A DNA stretch of 46,840 bases from assembly GCA_016783065.1 (NCBI GenBank), contig JADHXI010000006.1, positions 1-46,840 on the forward strand. Reading direction: 5' to 3'. Under the pieces are notes generated by a model. It saw only the letters and a program-made list of their open reading frames with translations. It was not told the DNA's origin and did no database searches. Origin of the DNA: Desulfobacteraceae bacterium. Its GTDB lineage: Bacteria > Desulfobacterota > DSM-4660 > Desulfatiglandales > Desulfatiglandaceae. This document shows, one piece after another, positions 8,980 through 17,990 of this stretch. The position numbers and the translations under genes were made by a program. Positions within the stretch are counted from its first letter, which is position 1. Every line of letters starts with the position of its first letter.

Positions 8980-9459
8980 GTGACAACTTTATTGATAATC
9001 CTTGGATTGCTTCTCGCACTGGCCGGTGTCTTTGGTTGCATTTTTCCTATTATCCCCGGCCCCCCTCTCGGCTATCTGGCTCTCATTATCCTGTCCTGGG
9101 CCAAAGGTTGGGAGCCATTTGGTACCACCTTTTTGATTATTATGGCAGGTCTGACAATATTAGTGAGTATCTTAGATTACTTGTTGCCTGCCATGGGGGC
9201 AAAAAAATACGGGGCCTCCAGATTGAGCCTGTGGGTTTCCATGGCGGGAATGGTGATTGGGCTATTCCTTTTCCCACCGTGGGGTATGATAATCGGGGCA
9301 TTCCTGGGGGCCGTTGCCGGAGAGCTATTGGCAGGAAGACAGGGGAAAAGTGCGCTTCGGGCCGGTTGGGGTGTCTTTGTGGGAAACATGCTCAGTGCCA
9401 GTCTAAAGCTGGCCTTGACCGGCGTCATGCTCTTTTTGTATATCAAAGAAATGTTTTAA
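8980..9459 (+). CDS. DUF456 family small integral membrane protein
   Basis: 159 residues with about five hydrophobic helices and glycine-rich loops typical of DUF456: PIIPGPPLGYLALIILSWA near residue 24-42, a central ILDYLLPAMGAKKYGASR, and the GxxxG-rich stretch PPWGMIIGAFLGAVAGELL. The second half resembles a repeated motif with K/R-rich cytoplasmic loops (GRQGKSALRAGWGVFVG). It starts with GTG at 8980. Function is unknown; members are inner-membrane proteins. It is separated from the lipoprotein gene by about 90 bp. Confidence 0.8.
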   Translation: MTTLLIILGLLLALAGVFGCIFPIIPGPPLGYLALIILSWAKGWEPFGTTFLIIMAGLTILVSILDYLLPAMGAKKYGASRLSLWVSMAGMVIGLFLFPPWGMIIGAFLGAVAGELLAGRQGKSALRAGWGVFVGNMLSASLKLALTGVMLFLYIKEMF

Positions 9460-9552
9460 CGGCCTTCAGGTATAATACCAAAGGACCTGGCATACTGGTC
9501 ACCGGGGGCGGTGTGTTTATCAATAAGATGAGTGGATCATTAGGAGGAAAGC

Positions 9553-9996
9553 ATGAAATTTATAAAGATAATGTCACCCTTCTTTTTTATTTTTTTGGTG
9601 GGTTTGCTCGGGGCTTGCGGGAAGTACACGTTGCCTACCGCCAAAGGATATTCCCAGTTATGCCAGACTTACGTGGGGCATGACAGCAAGGACCTGATCG
9701 AACAGTGGGGCCAGCCCGGAAGGACCTATCAGAGGCCCGATAAAGGGGAAGTGTTTGTATACGTTGAGACGAGAGATGAGTATACGCTCAATCCCCTGGC
9801 CCATTCCGCACTCATAGAGTATCCCCCACGCATTGACCCCCGAAAAGGTGGTCCCGAGGTACTCGGAGACGTCGTTGGAAGCTCTCGTCCTTCTATGGAC
9901 TACTGCATTACCTATTTCGAGATAAATAAAAAACATGAGGTAGTCAAAGCGATCTGGAAGGGTGATTGCAAGGGGATAGAGAGGGATAAAAAGTAG
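9553..9996 (+). CDS. Predicted lipoprotein, 147 aa, unknown function
   Basis: A clear lipoprotein signal peptide (MKFIKIMSPFFFIFLVGLLGAC) places the lipidated cysteine at residue 22. The mature part has a GHDSKDLIEQWGQPGRTYQ stretch that resembles the SmpA/OmlA-type pattern in which a small motif is followed by WG.P, then a Tyr-rich beta segment (VFVYVETRDEYTL) and a C-terminal CITYFEINKKHEVVKAIWKG. I do not recognise a named family. AGGAGG lies 6 bp before the ATG. It is followed 13 bp later by the efflux adaptor gene and may share its transcript; an outer-membrane role alongside the pump is conceivable but unproven. Confidence 0.75.
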   Translation: MKFIKIMSPFFFIFLVGLLGACGKYTLPTAKGYSQLCQTYVGHDSKDLIEQWGQPGRTYQRPDKGEVFVYVETRDEYTLNPLAHSALIEYPPRIDPRKGGPEVLGDVVGSSRPSMDYCITYFEINKKHEVVKAIWKGDCKGIERDKK

Positions 9997-10009
9997 AAAG
10001 GATCTGCGC

Positions 10010-11350
10010 GTGGCTCATTCCATCAAACGAAAGGCCTTGTTCCTGATCCCATTGCTGTTGCTGATTCTGGCGGTCGGCGGACTGGCTGTGAAGCGGGTCA
10101 ACGACCGTGAAAAGAAAAAAGCGGCCCTCACCCCAACAAAACGCCAACCTCTTCCAGTCCGTTGCGTCCGTGCCACCTTAGGCCCTATCCAGGCCTTTGT
10201 CTTCGGAGAGGGCACAGCCAGGGCCGTGAAGCGCGATTTCCTTACCTTTGAAAAGCAGGGTAAGGTGACCTATGTAAAGGTGAAAAAGGACGGTCGCACG
10301 GTGCGGGAAGGTGATAGAGTCCGTGGTCCTCGAAAAGGTGAGAAACTTGGGGAACTCCTGGCCTCTCTGGACAAGCGGGATTATATCGAACAGTCAAAAG
10401 TGGTCAGGTCCGGCCTGGCTGAATCCGAGCAAAACGTAAATGCCGCCAGAGCCCGACTGAGGCAGGCCCAGGCACAGGAGAAGCTTGCCAAGGACACCTT
10501 CAGGAACAACAAGGTGCTTTTCAAAAAAAGGGCCATTTCAAGATATGAACTGGATGTGGCACGCACAAATCTCAAGACCGCGGAGAGTACGGTAGCATCC
10601 GCCAGGGCCAGTCTGGACGCCGCTGCCTCCGGCGTCGCAGCTGCTAAAGCTCGTGTTGTGCAGTCCCGCCTCCCCCTTGAACGAAGCAGCATCTACGCGC
10701 CCTTTGACGGGATACTCACCTATGTCAACATCAAGAAGGGAGATTACTTCGCTCCCAATTTGATCAATACAAGCAGCGAGGAGGCTGCCCTCAGAACGGT
10801 TCCCATGGTCATCATTGATCCCAATGAATTCGAAATATCCATGGAACTTCCACCCTTTGAAGGTGTCCTGGTCAAACCCGGACAGCAAGCGATCATCATG
10901 ACCTCACCGAGCCGCCCCCCCTCTCTATCGGATTTGGACTCTGATAAAACGATTCAAGGTGGCGCCGTCAGGGGGGAGGTCTTTTCAGTGAGTCCAGCCA
11001 TCAGCCCTGGCGGTCGGTCCATACAGGTCAAGGTTCGCACAAAGAAGGGGGCAAAAAAAATTCGAGACGGCATGTTTGTCACTTGCTGGATAGCTGTGGA
11101 AGAAAAGACAGATGCCGTGGTGGTGCCGTTTGATGTCTTTATTTACCGCCAGAACAAACCCTACATCTTTGTGGTGAACGAAAGCCGCGGTGTTGTTGAA
11201 CAACGCGAGGTCCTTGAAGGCATAGCAGGGCTGTCCATGCAGGAGATACTTCAGGGAGCCGAGAAAGGGGCTCTCCTTGTCACCGACGGCCGGCATCGTT
11301 TGAGTAACGGGGCGCCGGTGGAGGTTATTGAAATAACCGGAGAGAAATAA
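10010..11350 (+). CDS. RND efflux periplasmic adaptor (membrane fusion protein, HlyD/AcrA family)
   Basis: 446 residues starting with GTG. One N-terminal membrane anchor (ALFLIPLLLLILAVGGLAV) leads to a lipoyl/barrel-sandwich half (TYVKVKKDGRTVREGDRV, GELLASLDKRDY), a long coiled-coil hairpin rich in Ala, Arg and Gln (about 130-225), the second lipoyl half (LERSSIYAPFDGILTYVNIKKGDYF) and beta-barrel and membrane-proximal domains. Adaptors link the inner-membrane pump to an outer-membrane channel. The pump gene starts 3 bp downstream, so the two are translated together. No TolC-like channel gene is present here, so a distant one must be recruited. Confidence 0.9.
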   Translation: MAHSIKRKALFLIPLLLLILAVGGLAVKRVNDREKKKAALTPTKRQPLPVRCVRATLGPIQAFVFGEGTARAVKRDFLTFEKQGKVTYVKVKKDGRTVREGDRVRGPRKGEKLGELLASLDKRDYIEQSKVVRSGLAESEQNVNAARARLRQAQAQEKLAKDTFRNNKVLFKKRAISRYELDVARTNLKTAESTVASARASLDAAASGVAAAKARVVQSRLPLERSSIYAPFDGILTYVNIKKGDYFAPNLINTSSEEAALRTVPMVIIDPNEFEISMELPPFEGVLVKPGQQAIIMTSPSRPPSLSDLDSDKTIQGGAVRGEVFSVSPAISPGGRSIQVKVRTKKGAKKIRDGMFVTCWIAVEEKTDAVVVPFDVFIYRQNKPYIFVVNESRGVVEQREVLEGIAGLSMQEILQGAEKGALLVTDGRHRLSNGAPVEVIEITGEK

Positions 11351-11353
11351 AAG

Positions 11354-14300
11354 GTGAACAAAAGGGAATCGGCCCCCGAAACCAATACAGGAGAATCGAA
11401 ACACCAGGATGTCTCTGATGCAGCCGGGACATCCCCTCTTGCACGTTTTTTTTTCATCCGTCCGATCTTTGCCATCCTCCTCACTTTCATGCTCGTGGCT
11501 TCAGGCCTGATGGCCTACCAGTCCATCGTCAAGGAGGCAGCTCCTGATCTTGCCATCCCGCAGGCCACCGTTCAAACCGAATGGCCCGGCGCAGACCCAG
11601 AAACCATTGAAAAACAGATAACCAATGAGATCGAAAAGAAGATCAAGTCTCTCAAAGGGCTAAAACGCGTCAGGAGTGCCTCCTTTAACTCCCTTTCGGT
11701 TATCGCCGTGGAATTCCGGTCGGACGCGAACCTAAACGAAGCCATGCAGCTCTTGAGAGAAAAGGTTCGAGACGCGGAACCCGGATTGCCCCGTGATGCC
11801 AAAAAACCAAAGATCGAGCAGGTTTCTATTGATGACACCCCTGTTTTGACCATTGCTCTGTTTGGGGACGTGGACCCTGCCGTGCTCGGAAATGCCGCAA
11901 AATATCTCAAGGATAGATTGGAAAAGGTGCCCGGCGTTAAAAAGGTTGAACTTGGGGGGCGACGGAAAGAGGTGGTCCAGGTTCAACTGGATCCTGGCCG
12001 GCTTGTTTCCCTGGGGATCTCTCCCACGACGGTGCGTGACAAGATCCAGGGTGCAAACCTGGACATGCCCTGGGACGAGATCGAAAACGATCAGATGGGG
12101 GCAACACTAAGGCTCTACGGCCGTTTTCGAGATGTAAAGGATCTGGGTGCCCTCCCGGTGGCGCGTATGAGAACCGGTCGGGTGGTGCACTTGGACGAAA
12201 TCGCAACAGTCCGCCGGGACCTGGAAAGGGAAAAGACCCGGGTGGCTCTCAGTTGGGGTGGTTCTGAGTTTAAACGGTCCATTGACGTGTCGGTGATGAA
12301 GGTCCCCGGAGTTGACACCATCAGGACCATCGACCGTATCAAAGCCGTTCTTGAAGAGGAAGCCAAAAGCCCTCACTTGCCCCACGGGATAGCTTACCGG
12401 ATTACCTCAGATCAGTCGGACTTTATCTGGGAAAAACTGAGAGACGTATTTAACAACGGCTGGCAGGCCATGCTATGCGTATTTGTGGTCCTCTTTTTCA
12501 TGCTTTCGTGGCGTGAGGCAATCATAGCCGGACTTTCGATCCCCGTCACCTTCCTGGGGACCCTCTCCGTCCTCTCCGTCATGGGGTATTCCCTCAATGA
12601 ACTGGTCATAATCGGTATGGTCATAGCCTTGGGACTCCTGGTGGATGTCTTTATCCTGATGATGGAGGGGATGCACGAGGGAATCTTTTTGGAAAAACTG
12701 ACATTTGGTCAGTCGGCCCTCGGTACGGTAAGAAGATATGCCTTACCGGCATTTGCCGGTCAGGCAACAACGATCCTGGCCATGGTTCCCCTGTTCGGGA
12801 TAGGCGGAATCGACGGCAAGTTTATCCGCATCATCCCGGTAACCGCCATTTCTTGCCTTGTCCTAAGCTTGATCATCGCCCTGTTTGTAGACATTCCCCT
12901 GTCCCGCGCTGTTTTTTCAAATATAAAGAAAGGTTACAAGAAAAGCCGTATAGACCGCCTGACCGAGATCGTTTCAGGCCGCTTGTGCGACTGGAGTCTC
13001 CGCAGGACAGTACGGAATAGATGGACAGCGCTCCTCTGCACTGCGATCGCCCTGCTCCTGTTCATCGTCACGCTAATGGGATCAGGACTCCTGCCGGGTT
13101 TGCTTTATCCCAAGTCGGACGGTCGGAACCTGGGAGTAACGGTGGAGTTGGCCCCGGGCACCACACTCGCCTCCACACAAAAAGCCGCCGATAAACTGGG
13201 TCAAATACTTCGTTCAAAACCCTATTTTGAGAGTGTTGTAAAATTTGTGGGTCAGAAAAGCCCCCTGTCGCGAAACTCCATCGGTGAGTCACTCGTGCCG
13301 TATGAAGACAGCAATTACATTGGATTCTCTTGCATCTTTACGAAATTGAAAGAGAGAGAAAAGATGGCCTTCCAATACCTGAAGGAGCTTAGGGATGAAC
13401 TTGCAGGGGCGCTCAGGTCATATCCAGGCAGTCTCCTGGTACTAACCCCCCAAACAGGCGGTTCAACCACAGAGGACCCCATTCAAATCGAGCTTGCTGG
13501 CGATGACATGGAAAAGCTCCGTGAGATGACCCTCCAAGTACAATCAGCCCTGCGGTCAATTGCCGGGGCCTCTGATGTCCGCGACAATCTGGGGCCGCCC
13601 AAACTCGATATAAAGCTGGTACCGAACCGGGAGGCCCTTGATTTCTACAAGATTGACCAGCAAGATCTTGCCTACCAGGTGCGTTTTGCCATGACAGATG
13701 AGGAGATAGGAAAGTTTCCCTTGGAGGGGACAGAGGATGACCTGGAGATCCGGCTTGGAATTGCGTGGCCCAGCCGACAGGGCAACCCAGGTGGGCCGAC
13801 GAGCTTTGATGAGATGTCTCTGGTTCGGCCTTTTCGCCCAAACGGTCGGACCGTTTCGGGGCTTGCGATCGTCAATCCCATCGTAGGGGAAGCCCCTCTT
13901 TGCATTACCCACAAGGGTGGACGGCGTGGAGTGACCGTTATGGCCAAGACGGAAAACCGTACAGTGGACGAAATTCTGGGCGATTTGGAGCCTATGTTGG
14001 AGAAAATACAGACAAGCTGGCCCACGGGTTATGGCTATCACTTTGGAGGTGAGGCCGAGTCTGCGGCCGAGACCTATGCATCAGCCGGGAAGATGTTTGT
14101 TGTGGCCATCTTTCTAGTCTTTGCGCTTCTGGCACTTCAATTCGGCTCCTTTACCCAACCTTTTATCATCATGATTACACTCCCCTTTGCCATGATCGGG
14201 ACCCTGGGGGGGTTTTTTCTTGCCTGGATCCCTTTTTCTTTTCCGGCCATGATCGGTATCATTTCCCTGGTGGGAATTGTTGTAAACGACGCAATTGTTA

Positions 14301-14578
14301 TGATTGCAACCATGAATACACATCGGGGCAACGGCCTTTCTGTCCGGGAAGCGGCCGCACGCGGCGCTGCCGACCGACTCAGGCCCATCGTAAGCACAAC
14401 CATCACCACGGTGGCGGGCCTGATCCCCCTTTCCCTGAGTAATCCCATGTGGATGCCTTTGTGCAATGCCATTATCTTTGGCCTGATTTCAGCCACGTTG
14501 ATTTCGCAGTTGGTGGTCCCCTGTTTGTACCTGCTTTTTACCCGGGATAGACCCGTATCGGAAACGGTAATTGTCTAA
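11354..14578 (+). CDS. RND family efflux pump, inner-membrane transporter
   Basis: 1074 residues from GTG 11354, the usual size for AcrB-type pumps. It begins with a 38-residue hydrophilic extension before the first helix (FFIRPIFAILLTFMLVASGL). The two periplasmic porter halves (AAPDLAIPQATVQTEWPGADPETIE; GSGLLPGLLYPKSDGRNLGV) and 12 membrane helices are visible. In TM4 the proton-relay position reads LLVDVFILMMEG: one aspartate instead of the AcrB pair DD. In TM10 the AcrB lysine region reads GIVVNDAIVMI, with Asn-Asp and no Lys. This places it in a divergent RND subgroup, so coupling details may differ from AcrB. Substrates cannot be predicted. It forms an operon with the upstream adaptor. 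Confidence 0.92.
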   Translation: MNKRESAPETNTGESKHQDVSDAAGTSPLARFFFIRPIFAILLTFMLVASGLMAYQSIVKEAAPDLAIPQATVQTEWPGADPETIEKQITNEIEKKIKSLKGLKRVRSASFNSLSVIAVEFRSDANLNEAMQLLREKVRDAEPGLPRDAKKPKIEQVSIDDTPVLTIALFGDVDPAVLGNAAKYLKDRLEKVPGVKKVELGGRRKEVVQVQLDPGRLVSLGISPTTVRDKIQGANLDMPWDEIENDQMGATLRLYGRFRDVKDLGALPVARMRTGRVVHLDEIATVRRDLEREKTRVALSWGGSEFKRSIDVSVMKVPGVDTIRTIDRIKAVLEEEAKSPHLPHGIAYRITSDQSDFIWEKLRDVFNNGWQAMLCVFVVLFFMLSWREAIIAGLSIPVTFLGTLSVLSVMGYSLNELVIIGMVIALGLLVDVFILMMEGMHEGIFLEKLTFGQSALGTVRRYALPAFAGQATTILAMVPLFGIGGIDGKFIRIIPVTAISCLVLSLIIALFVDIPLSRAVFSNIKKGYKKSRIDRLTEIVSGRLCDWSLRRTVRNRWTALLCTAIALLLFIVTLMGSGLLPGLLYPKSDGRNLGVTVELAPGTTLASTQKAADKLGQILRSKPYFESVVKFVGQKSPLSRNSIGESLVPYEDSNYIGFSCIFTKLKEREKMAFQYLKELRDELAGALRSYPGSLLVLTPQTGGSTTEDPIQIELAGDDMEKLREMTLQVQSALRSIAGASDVRDNLGPPKLDIKLVPNREALDFYKIDQQDLAYQVRFAMTDEEIGKFPLEGTEDDLEIRLGIAWPSRQGNPGGPTSFDEMSLVRPFRPNGRTVSGLAIVNPIVGEAPLCITHKGGRRGVTVMAKTENRTVDEILGDLEPMLEKIQTSWPTGYGYHFGGEAESAAETYASAGKMFVVAIFLVFALLALQFGSFTQPFIIMITLPFAMIGTLGGFFLAWIPFSFPAMIGIISLVGIVVNDAIVMIATMNTHRGNGLSVREAAARGAADRLRPIVSTTITTVAGLIPLSLSNPMWMPLCNAIIFGLISATLISQLVVPCLYLLFTRDRPVSETVIV

Positions 14579-14998
14579 GGGCTTACGCAAAAATAACTTC
14601 ACATTTTCACAGACCATCTTCAGGTCATGTTTGAAGTCGTCCCCACAAACGCATGGCTGAATACAGTGGCCTACGCCGGTATATTTATGGCGATTGACAA
14701 AGGTTCCATGCAATGGAGGGCCGCATTCGTGACGGGGAGACTTCGGAAATTATCGTCAAGTTCATTGATCGCGAAAGGGGCAAGCAGAGCCTCCTGAATA
14801 TCAAAGACTTGACCTGGTACTCGCACGTAGAGGCGGTCATAGAGGAGTGGGCACAGCAGTTCGTAGGGCCGTCAACGCAGAGGAGGGTGATATCATCAAA
14901 GACTCTACCTCTATCGAACTCAAGGTGTGGTAGGCCCTGACGGCCTGAATCTTTTTGCCAACCGGCCACCCGCCTGGTGGAAAAATCTCCGATCTCAA
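14579..14998. other. 420-bp spacer between convergent genes, with coding-like remnant
   Basis: This gap separates the pump gene (plus) from the nitroreductase gene (minus). Apart from the broken reading frame described at 14713-14933, a short frame opens at ATG 14627 (MFEVVPTNAWLNTVAYAG) and ends within 60 codons in a frame different from the next one. I see no terminator with a T-run. The mixture of short protein-like frames suggests a decaying gene. Confidence 0.4.
14713..14933 (+). pseudogene. Possible frameshifted small gene of unknown family
   Basis: From ATG 14713 the frame reads as a plausible hydrophilic protein (MEGRIRDGETSEIIVKF, then GKQSLLNIKDLTWYSHVEA, then VIEEWAQQF). Shortly after, the sensible reading moves to another frame (RAVNAEEGDIIKDSTSIELK, ending in VW and TAG at 14931-14933). 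Joined by one frameshift near 14858-14868 they give a product of about 73 residues. I do not recognise it. It could be a decayed gene, an assembly error or chance; the even amino-acid composition on both sides favours a real, broken gene. Confidence 0.35.
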
Positions 14999-15823
14999 CT
15001 ATTTCCAAGTCACCCGAGGCCGGTTTCGGACAGGAATGGCTTTGTATTTGTACTTGGGATAACCCACCATGATCGCCCCGAACGCACGGTGATCAGAAGG
15101 CACACCCAGGGCCTCGAACAAAGGTGGATAGGCATTTACGGCTCTGTAAAAATAACCACCCCAACAGGCTCCCAGGCCTATGCTTGTGGCATACAAATCA
15201 AGAAGGCTGAGGGCCAACGTGCAGTCCTCCGCGCCAAAGCCCCATTCTTTGTCGGCATGGGCCACGATGAGATGAGGTGCACCCCGGCAAATGCGCTCAT
15301 AGCCTTCATCCCAAGAAGCCACAACCCGTATGAGCCCCATTGATTCCGCTGTTTCCCGATCGTCCCGGATAATCCCGCGCATCCAGTCGATAACCATCGC
15401 GGCCAACCGTCCAACTTCCGCAGGTTCCTGCACCACTATCCAGTGCCAGGGCTGCTGGTTCTTGGCCGACGGGGCGGAACAGGCCACTTCCAGGAGCTTT
15501 TCCAGGGTGTTTTGAGGCACGGTCTTTTCCTTGAAGGTCCGGATGGATCGCCGTCCGCACAAAAACTGCTCAGCCTGTTCCGGTGTCACTGCCAATTCCG
15601 GGTTGATGGGTTTACAGTCTTCGGCGGCGAGCCAATCCAGGCTGAGTGCCCCCGCGGGGCAGACCGTCACGCAGTGGCCGCATTTCAAACAGACATCCTC
15701 AAAATCCGATGTTGGGCTTGGATAGTCCTCCTTTGAATCCATCCGGATGATCCGAGCGGGACATTCGGCCGCGCAAATGCCATCCTGATTGCATTTTTCC
15801 TGATCAACATTTATAGAACTCAT
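14999..15823 (-). CDS. Nitroreductase family protein with N-terminal 4Fe-4S ferredoxin domain
   Basis: 274 residues in two parts. Residues 1-65 are a two-cluster ferredoxin (CNQDGICAAECPARII and CLKCGHCVTVCPAGAL, eight cysteines). Residues about 80-274 are an FMN-binding nitroreductase fold: RRSIRTFKEKTVPQ near the start, PSAKNQQPWHWIVV, and GLGACWGGYF toward the end. The Fe-S domain would deliver electrons directly to the flavin, as in other anaerobe nitroreductases; the natural acceptor is unknown. A ribosome-binding site AAGGAGGG precedes the ATG by about 6 bp. The gene stands alone, convergent with the efflux operon. Confidence 0.92.
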   Translation of the reverse strand: MSSINVDQEKCNQDGICAAECPARIIRMDSKEDYPSPTSDFEDVCLKCGHCVTVCPAGALSLDWLAAEDCKPINPELAVTPEQAEQFLCGRRSIRTFKEKTVPQNTLEKLLEVACSAPSAKNQQPWHWIVVQEPAEVGRLAAMVIDWMRGIIRDDRETAESMGLIRVVASWDEGYERICRGAPHLIVAHADKEWGFGAEDCTLALSLLDLYATSIGLGACWGGYFYRAVNAYPPLFEALGVPSDHRAFGAIMVGYPKYKYKAIPVRNRPRVTWK

Positions 15824-16030
15824 CGTTCCCTCCTTATTCCTATGTTTGGTCCCCTCTGCATGCGGTTATGTGGGAATTCCCAATCTCGAACCGAGACCTT
15901 TGGGTTTTTGGGTTCTACCACATTGTTCTGAAGAGTGAAACCGAAATATCTGATTTTTTGGCCCTTCCCTTAGACATGTCCTGGTTGGGCCGGCAATCCT
16001 GTGTTTGATTGCCTAAAACCATTTCACTGG

Positions 16031-17125
16031 TTAACCATCCTTCCAGACCACCTGATTCTTGCCTTTATGCTTGGCAGCATGAAGTCTCTCGTCTGCTACC
16101 TTTATAAGGAGGTCTGGTGATAATTCCTCGTGCCCGGATATTTGAGTGGCCGCCACCAGCCCTATTGATACCGTCACCGGAATCTTTTCGCCTGTGTAAA
16201 TAAAGCCGTGTTCTTGAACGGTTTTCCTCAGGCGCTCGGCAAACTCAAAACCATGCTCGATACTACCCACAGAGAAGCCATAAAATTCTTCTCCGCCATA
16301 TCTACCTATCTCGTCTTCTTTTCGCTTGGTAGCCGTCATAACGTCAGCCAATTCCGACAGGACATAGTCGCCGGCCTGGTGCCCGAAGGTATCGTTAATG
16401 GACTTGAAAGAATCGGCGTCAATCATCATGAAAATAAAATCGTCAATGTGCTTACGCCTTAGATAGCCTATATTTATATCAAAGATCCGGTTCATAATGG
16501 ATCGTTTTGGGAGCTTGGTCAGTTCATCAAAATAGCCAATTTTTTCAAACAGGTCTTTCTGTTCCATCTCCTTGGTGACATCGGTCAAAAAACCGATGGA
16601 GATACAGACATTGTCCGACTCAAAATTCTCTATATTGGCCTGATCTTTGAGCCAGACAATCCTTCCATCGGGAACGGCTATCTTATATACCGCATCAATA
16701 GTCCCTGATCGCTTTCCTTCTTCCCTTAGTTCTTCGCGATGGCCCCCCAACTCGTCACGGGTGACAACCTCCTCCACCACCCCTTGCTCGGGGTCGATAT
16801 ACCGGTAAGCCCTGCGGTCAATAACGCATTTACCAAAGACTTCCGCTGCCTGTTCGTAGGGACAGTCCAGGAGTTCAATAAAACCCCGGCCTATATATTC
16901 ATACCAGATAATCTTCTCATCTCCTTTCCATGCAGAAAGATAGGGAATGACGGGCCCATTTAATTGCTCCATGGCCCGGATCGCGGAGATGCACTCCTGG
17001 ACCCTTTGGCGCAGCTTATGGGAAAAACGACTGAAGAGGAGCCTGCCGCAATATCTGTCAATGGAACAGTCTTGTGATTTGGTTTTCGCCAAGGAATGAA
17101 ACCTATGCCTCCTCCCGTCCGGCAT
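16031..17125 (-). CDS. Diguanylate cyclase (GGDEF) with PAS-like sensor region
   Basis: 364 residues. The C-terminal GGDEF domain (about 195-364) has an intact active-site motif GGEEF at 277-281 and the product-inhibition site RxxD (RKED, 268-271) exactly five residues upstream, so it should make cyclic di-GMP from two GTP and be feedback controlled. The middle region (about 65-190) resembles a PAS domain: AWKGDEKIIWYEYIGRGF, then VPDGRIVWLKDQANIE and SIGFLTDVTKEMEQK, the typical PAS-to-effector linker. The first 50 residues are basic and unassigned. There is no membrane segment, so it is a cytoplasmic sensor. Its ATG overlaps the stop of the YjbQ gene by one base (TAATG), implying translational coupling. 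Confidence 0.93.
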   Translation of the reverse strand: MPDGRRHRFHSLAKTKSQDCSIDRYCGRLLFSRFSHKLRQRVQECISAIRAMEQLNGPVIPYLSAWKGDEKIIWYEYIGRGFIELLDCPYEQAAEVFGKCVIDRRAYRYIDPEQGVVEEVVTRDELGGHREELREEGKRSGTIDAVYKIAVPDGRIVWLKDQANIENFESDNVCISIGFLTDVTKEMEQKDLFEKIGYFDELTKLPKRSIMNRIFDINIGYLRRKHIDDFIFMMIDADSFKSINDTFGHQAGDYVLSELADVMTATKRKEDEIGRYGGEEFYGFSVGSIEHGFEFAERLRKTVQEHGFIYTGEKIPVTVSIGLVAATQISGHEELSPDLLIKVADERLHAAKHKGKNQVVWKDG

Positions 17126-17541
17126 TATTCTCCGATAATCTTGACCAGGACCCTTTTTTTCCTGCGGCCGTCGAACTCTCCGTAAAAGATTTGCTCCCAG
17201 GTACCAAAATCCAATTTGCCGCCCGTCACGGCAACGAGCACTTCTCTGCCCATGATCTGTCTTTTCATGTGTGCGTCGGCATTATCTTCACCCACATTGT
17301 GTCTGTATTGGGATACGGGTTCATGGGGCGCCAGTTTTTCGAGCCAGAGGTCATAGTCATGATGGAGGCCGGATTCATCGTCGTTAATAAAGACAGATGC
17401 GGTGATGTGCATGGCGTTACAGAGGAGCAGGCCCTCTTTAATCTCACTCTCCCTCAGGCATTCCTCCACCTGAGGGGTAATGTTGATGAATGCCCGTCTG
17501 GTGGGTATATCGAACCAGAGCTCTTTCCGGTAGGTTTTCAT
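17125..17541 (-). CDS. YjbQ/UPF0047 family protein
   Basis: 138 residues, full family length. Conserved features are [15 protein letters not shown], the [11 protein letters not shown] stretch, [15 protein letters not shown] with the family's metal-binding histidines, [20 protein letters not shown] and the ending [15 protein letters not shown]0047 members are small trimeric proteins; some show thiamine-phosphate synthase activity that can complement thiE mutants, but the physiological role is uncertain. The gene is followed without gap by the diguanylate cyclase, an unusual pairing. Confidence 0.9.
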   Translation of the reverse strand: MKTYRKELWFDIPTRRAFINITPQVEECLRESEIKEGLLLCNAMHITASVFINDDESGLHHDYDLWLEKLAPHEPVSQYRHNVGEDNADAHMKRQIMGREVLVAVTGGKLDFGTWEQIFYGEFDGRRKKRVLVKIIGE

Positions 17542-17564
17542 CTTGTACTCCTTTCAGACAATAT

Positions 17565-17706
17565 GAGACCTTTGAAAAACGCCCCCTCTTGGCCAATCTC
17601 GGCGTCAGGCTCGAATTTCAATCCTCGAAATATTCAATATATTCCTGTGGTTGAAATTCTCGCATTCCTTGACCTTGACCAAAATTGAACATTTTTCAAA
17701 GGTGTC
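17565..17706. repeat. 142-bp inverted-repeat element (MITE-like), copy 1
   Basis: The left end GAGACCTTTGAAAAACG and the right end CATTTTTCAAAGGTGTC are inverted copies of each other (15 of 17 bases). The interior is non-coding. A partial copy in reverse orientation lies at 34870-34953, sharing the end AGGGCGTTTTGCAAAGGTCTC and a preceding CGAGATTTGG-like block. This layout fits a small non-autonomous element or a dispersed extragenic palindrome. No flanking target duplication is obvious. Confidence 0.65.
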
Positions 17707-17990
17707 AATATAAAATAGGATCGATTTCAGGGGGCTGGGGCATCATCACGCAATCTTGAGTTGTAAGGATCATATTTCAAGACCCCTCCGCTGTAAATGG
17801 AAAATATTGGACTCAGGGGTGTTTGTGAGCTATAAAACAGCCTGCAAATAATACACAACCGGTCAAGCTGTTCGTGAACAATCGGCAAATGTACATTCCC
17901 GATTTGCTGTTCTGCGAGCATTATTTGGGTCTGGTATAGGATAGTGGCCGAAACAGTAACCAGGCTGATTCTACTTCTGAGGGACTCATC
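17707..17990. other. Spacer upstream of pdxA, no gene recognised
   Basis: A 284-bp non-coding stretch between the repeat element and pdxA. It contains short frames on the minus strand without a ribosome-binding site or family resemblance. It should hold the pdxA-uvrA promoter, but no hexamer pair stands out. Confidence 0.4.

Noticed and set aside
15824-16030. Cyclic di-GMP riboswitch near the diguanylate cyclase gene
   Set aside because: I looked for the conserved GEMM blocks around the gene and found none.
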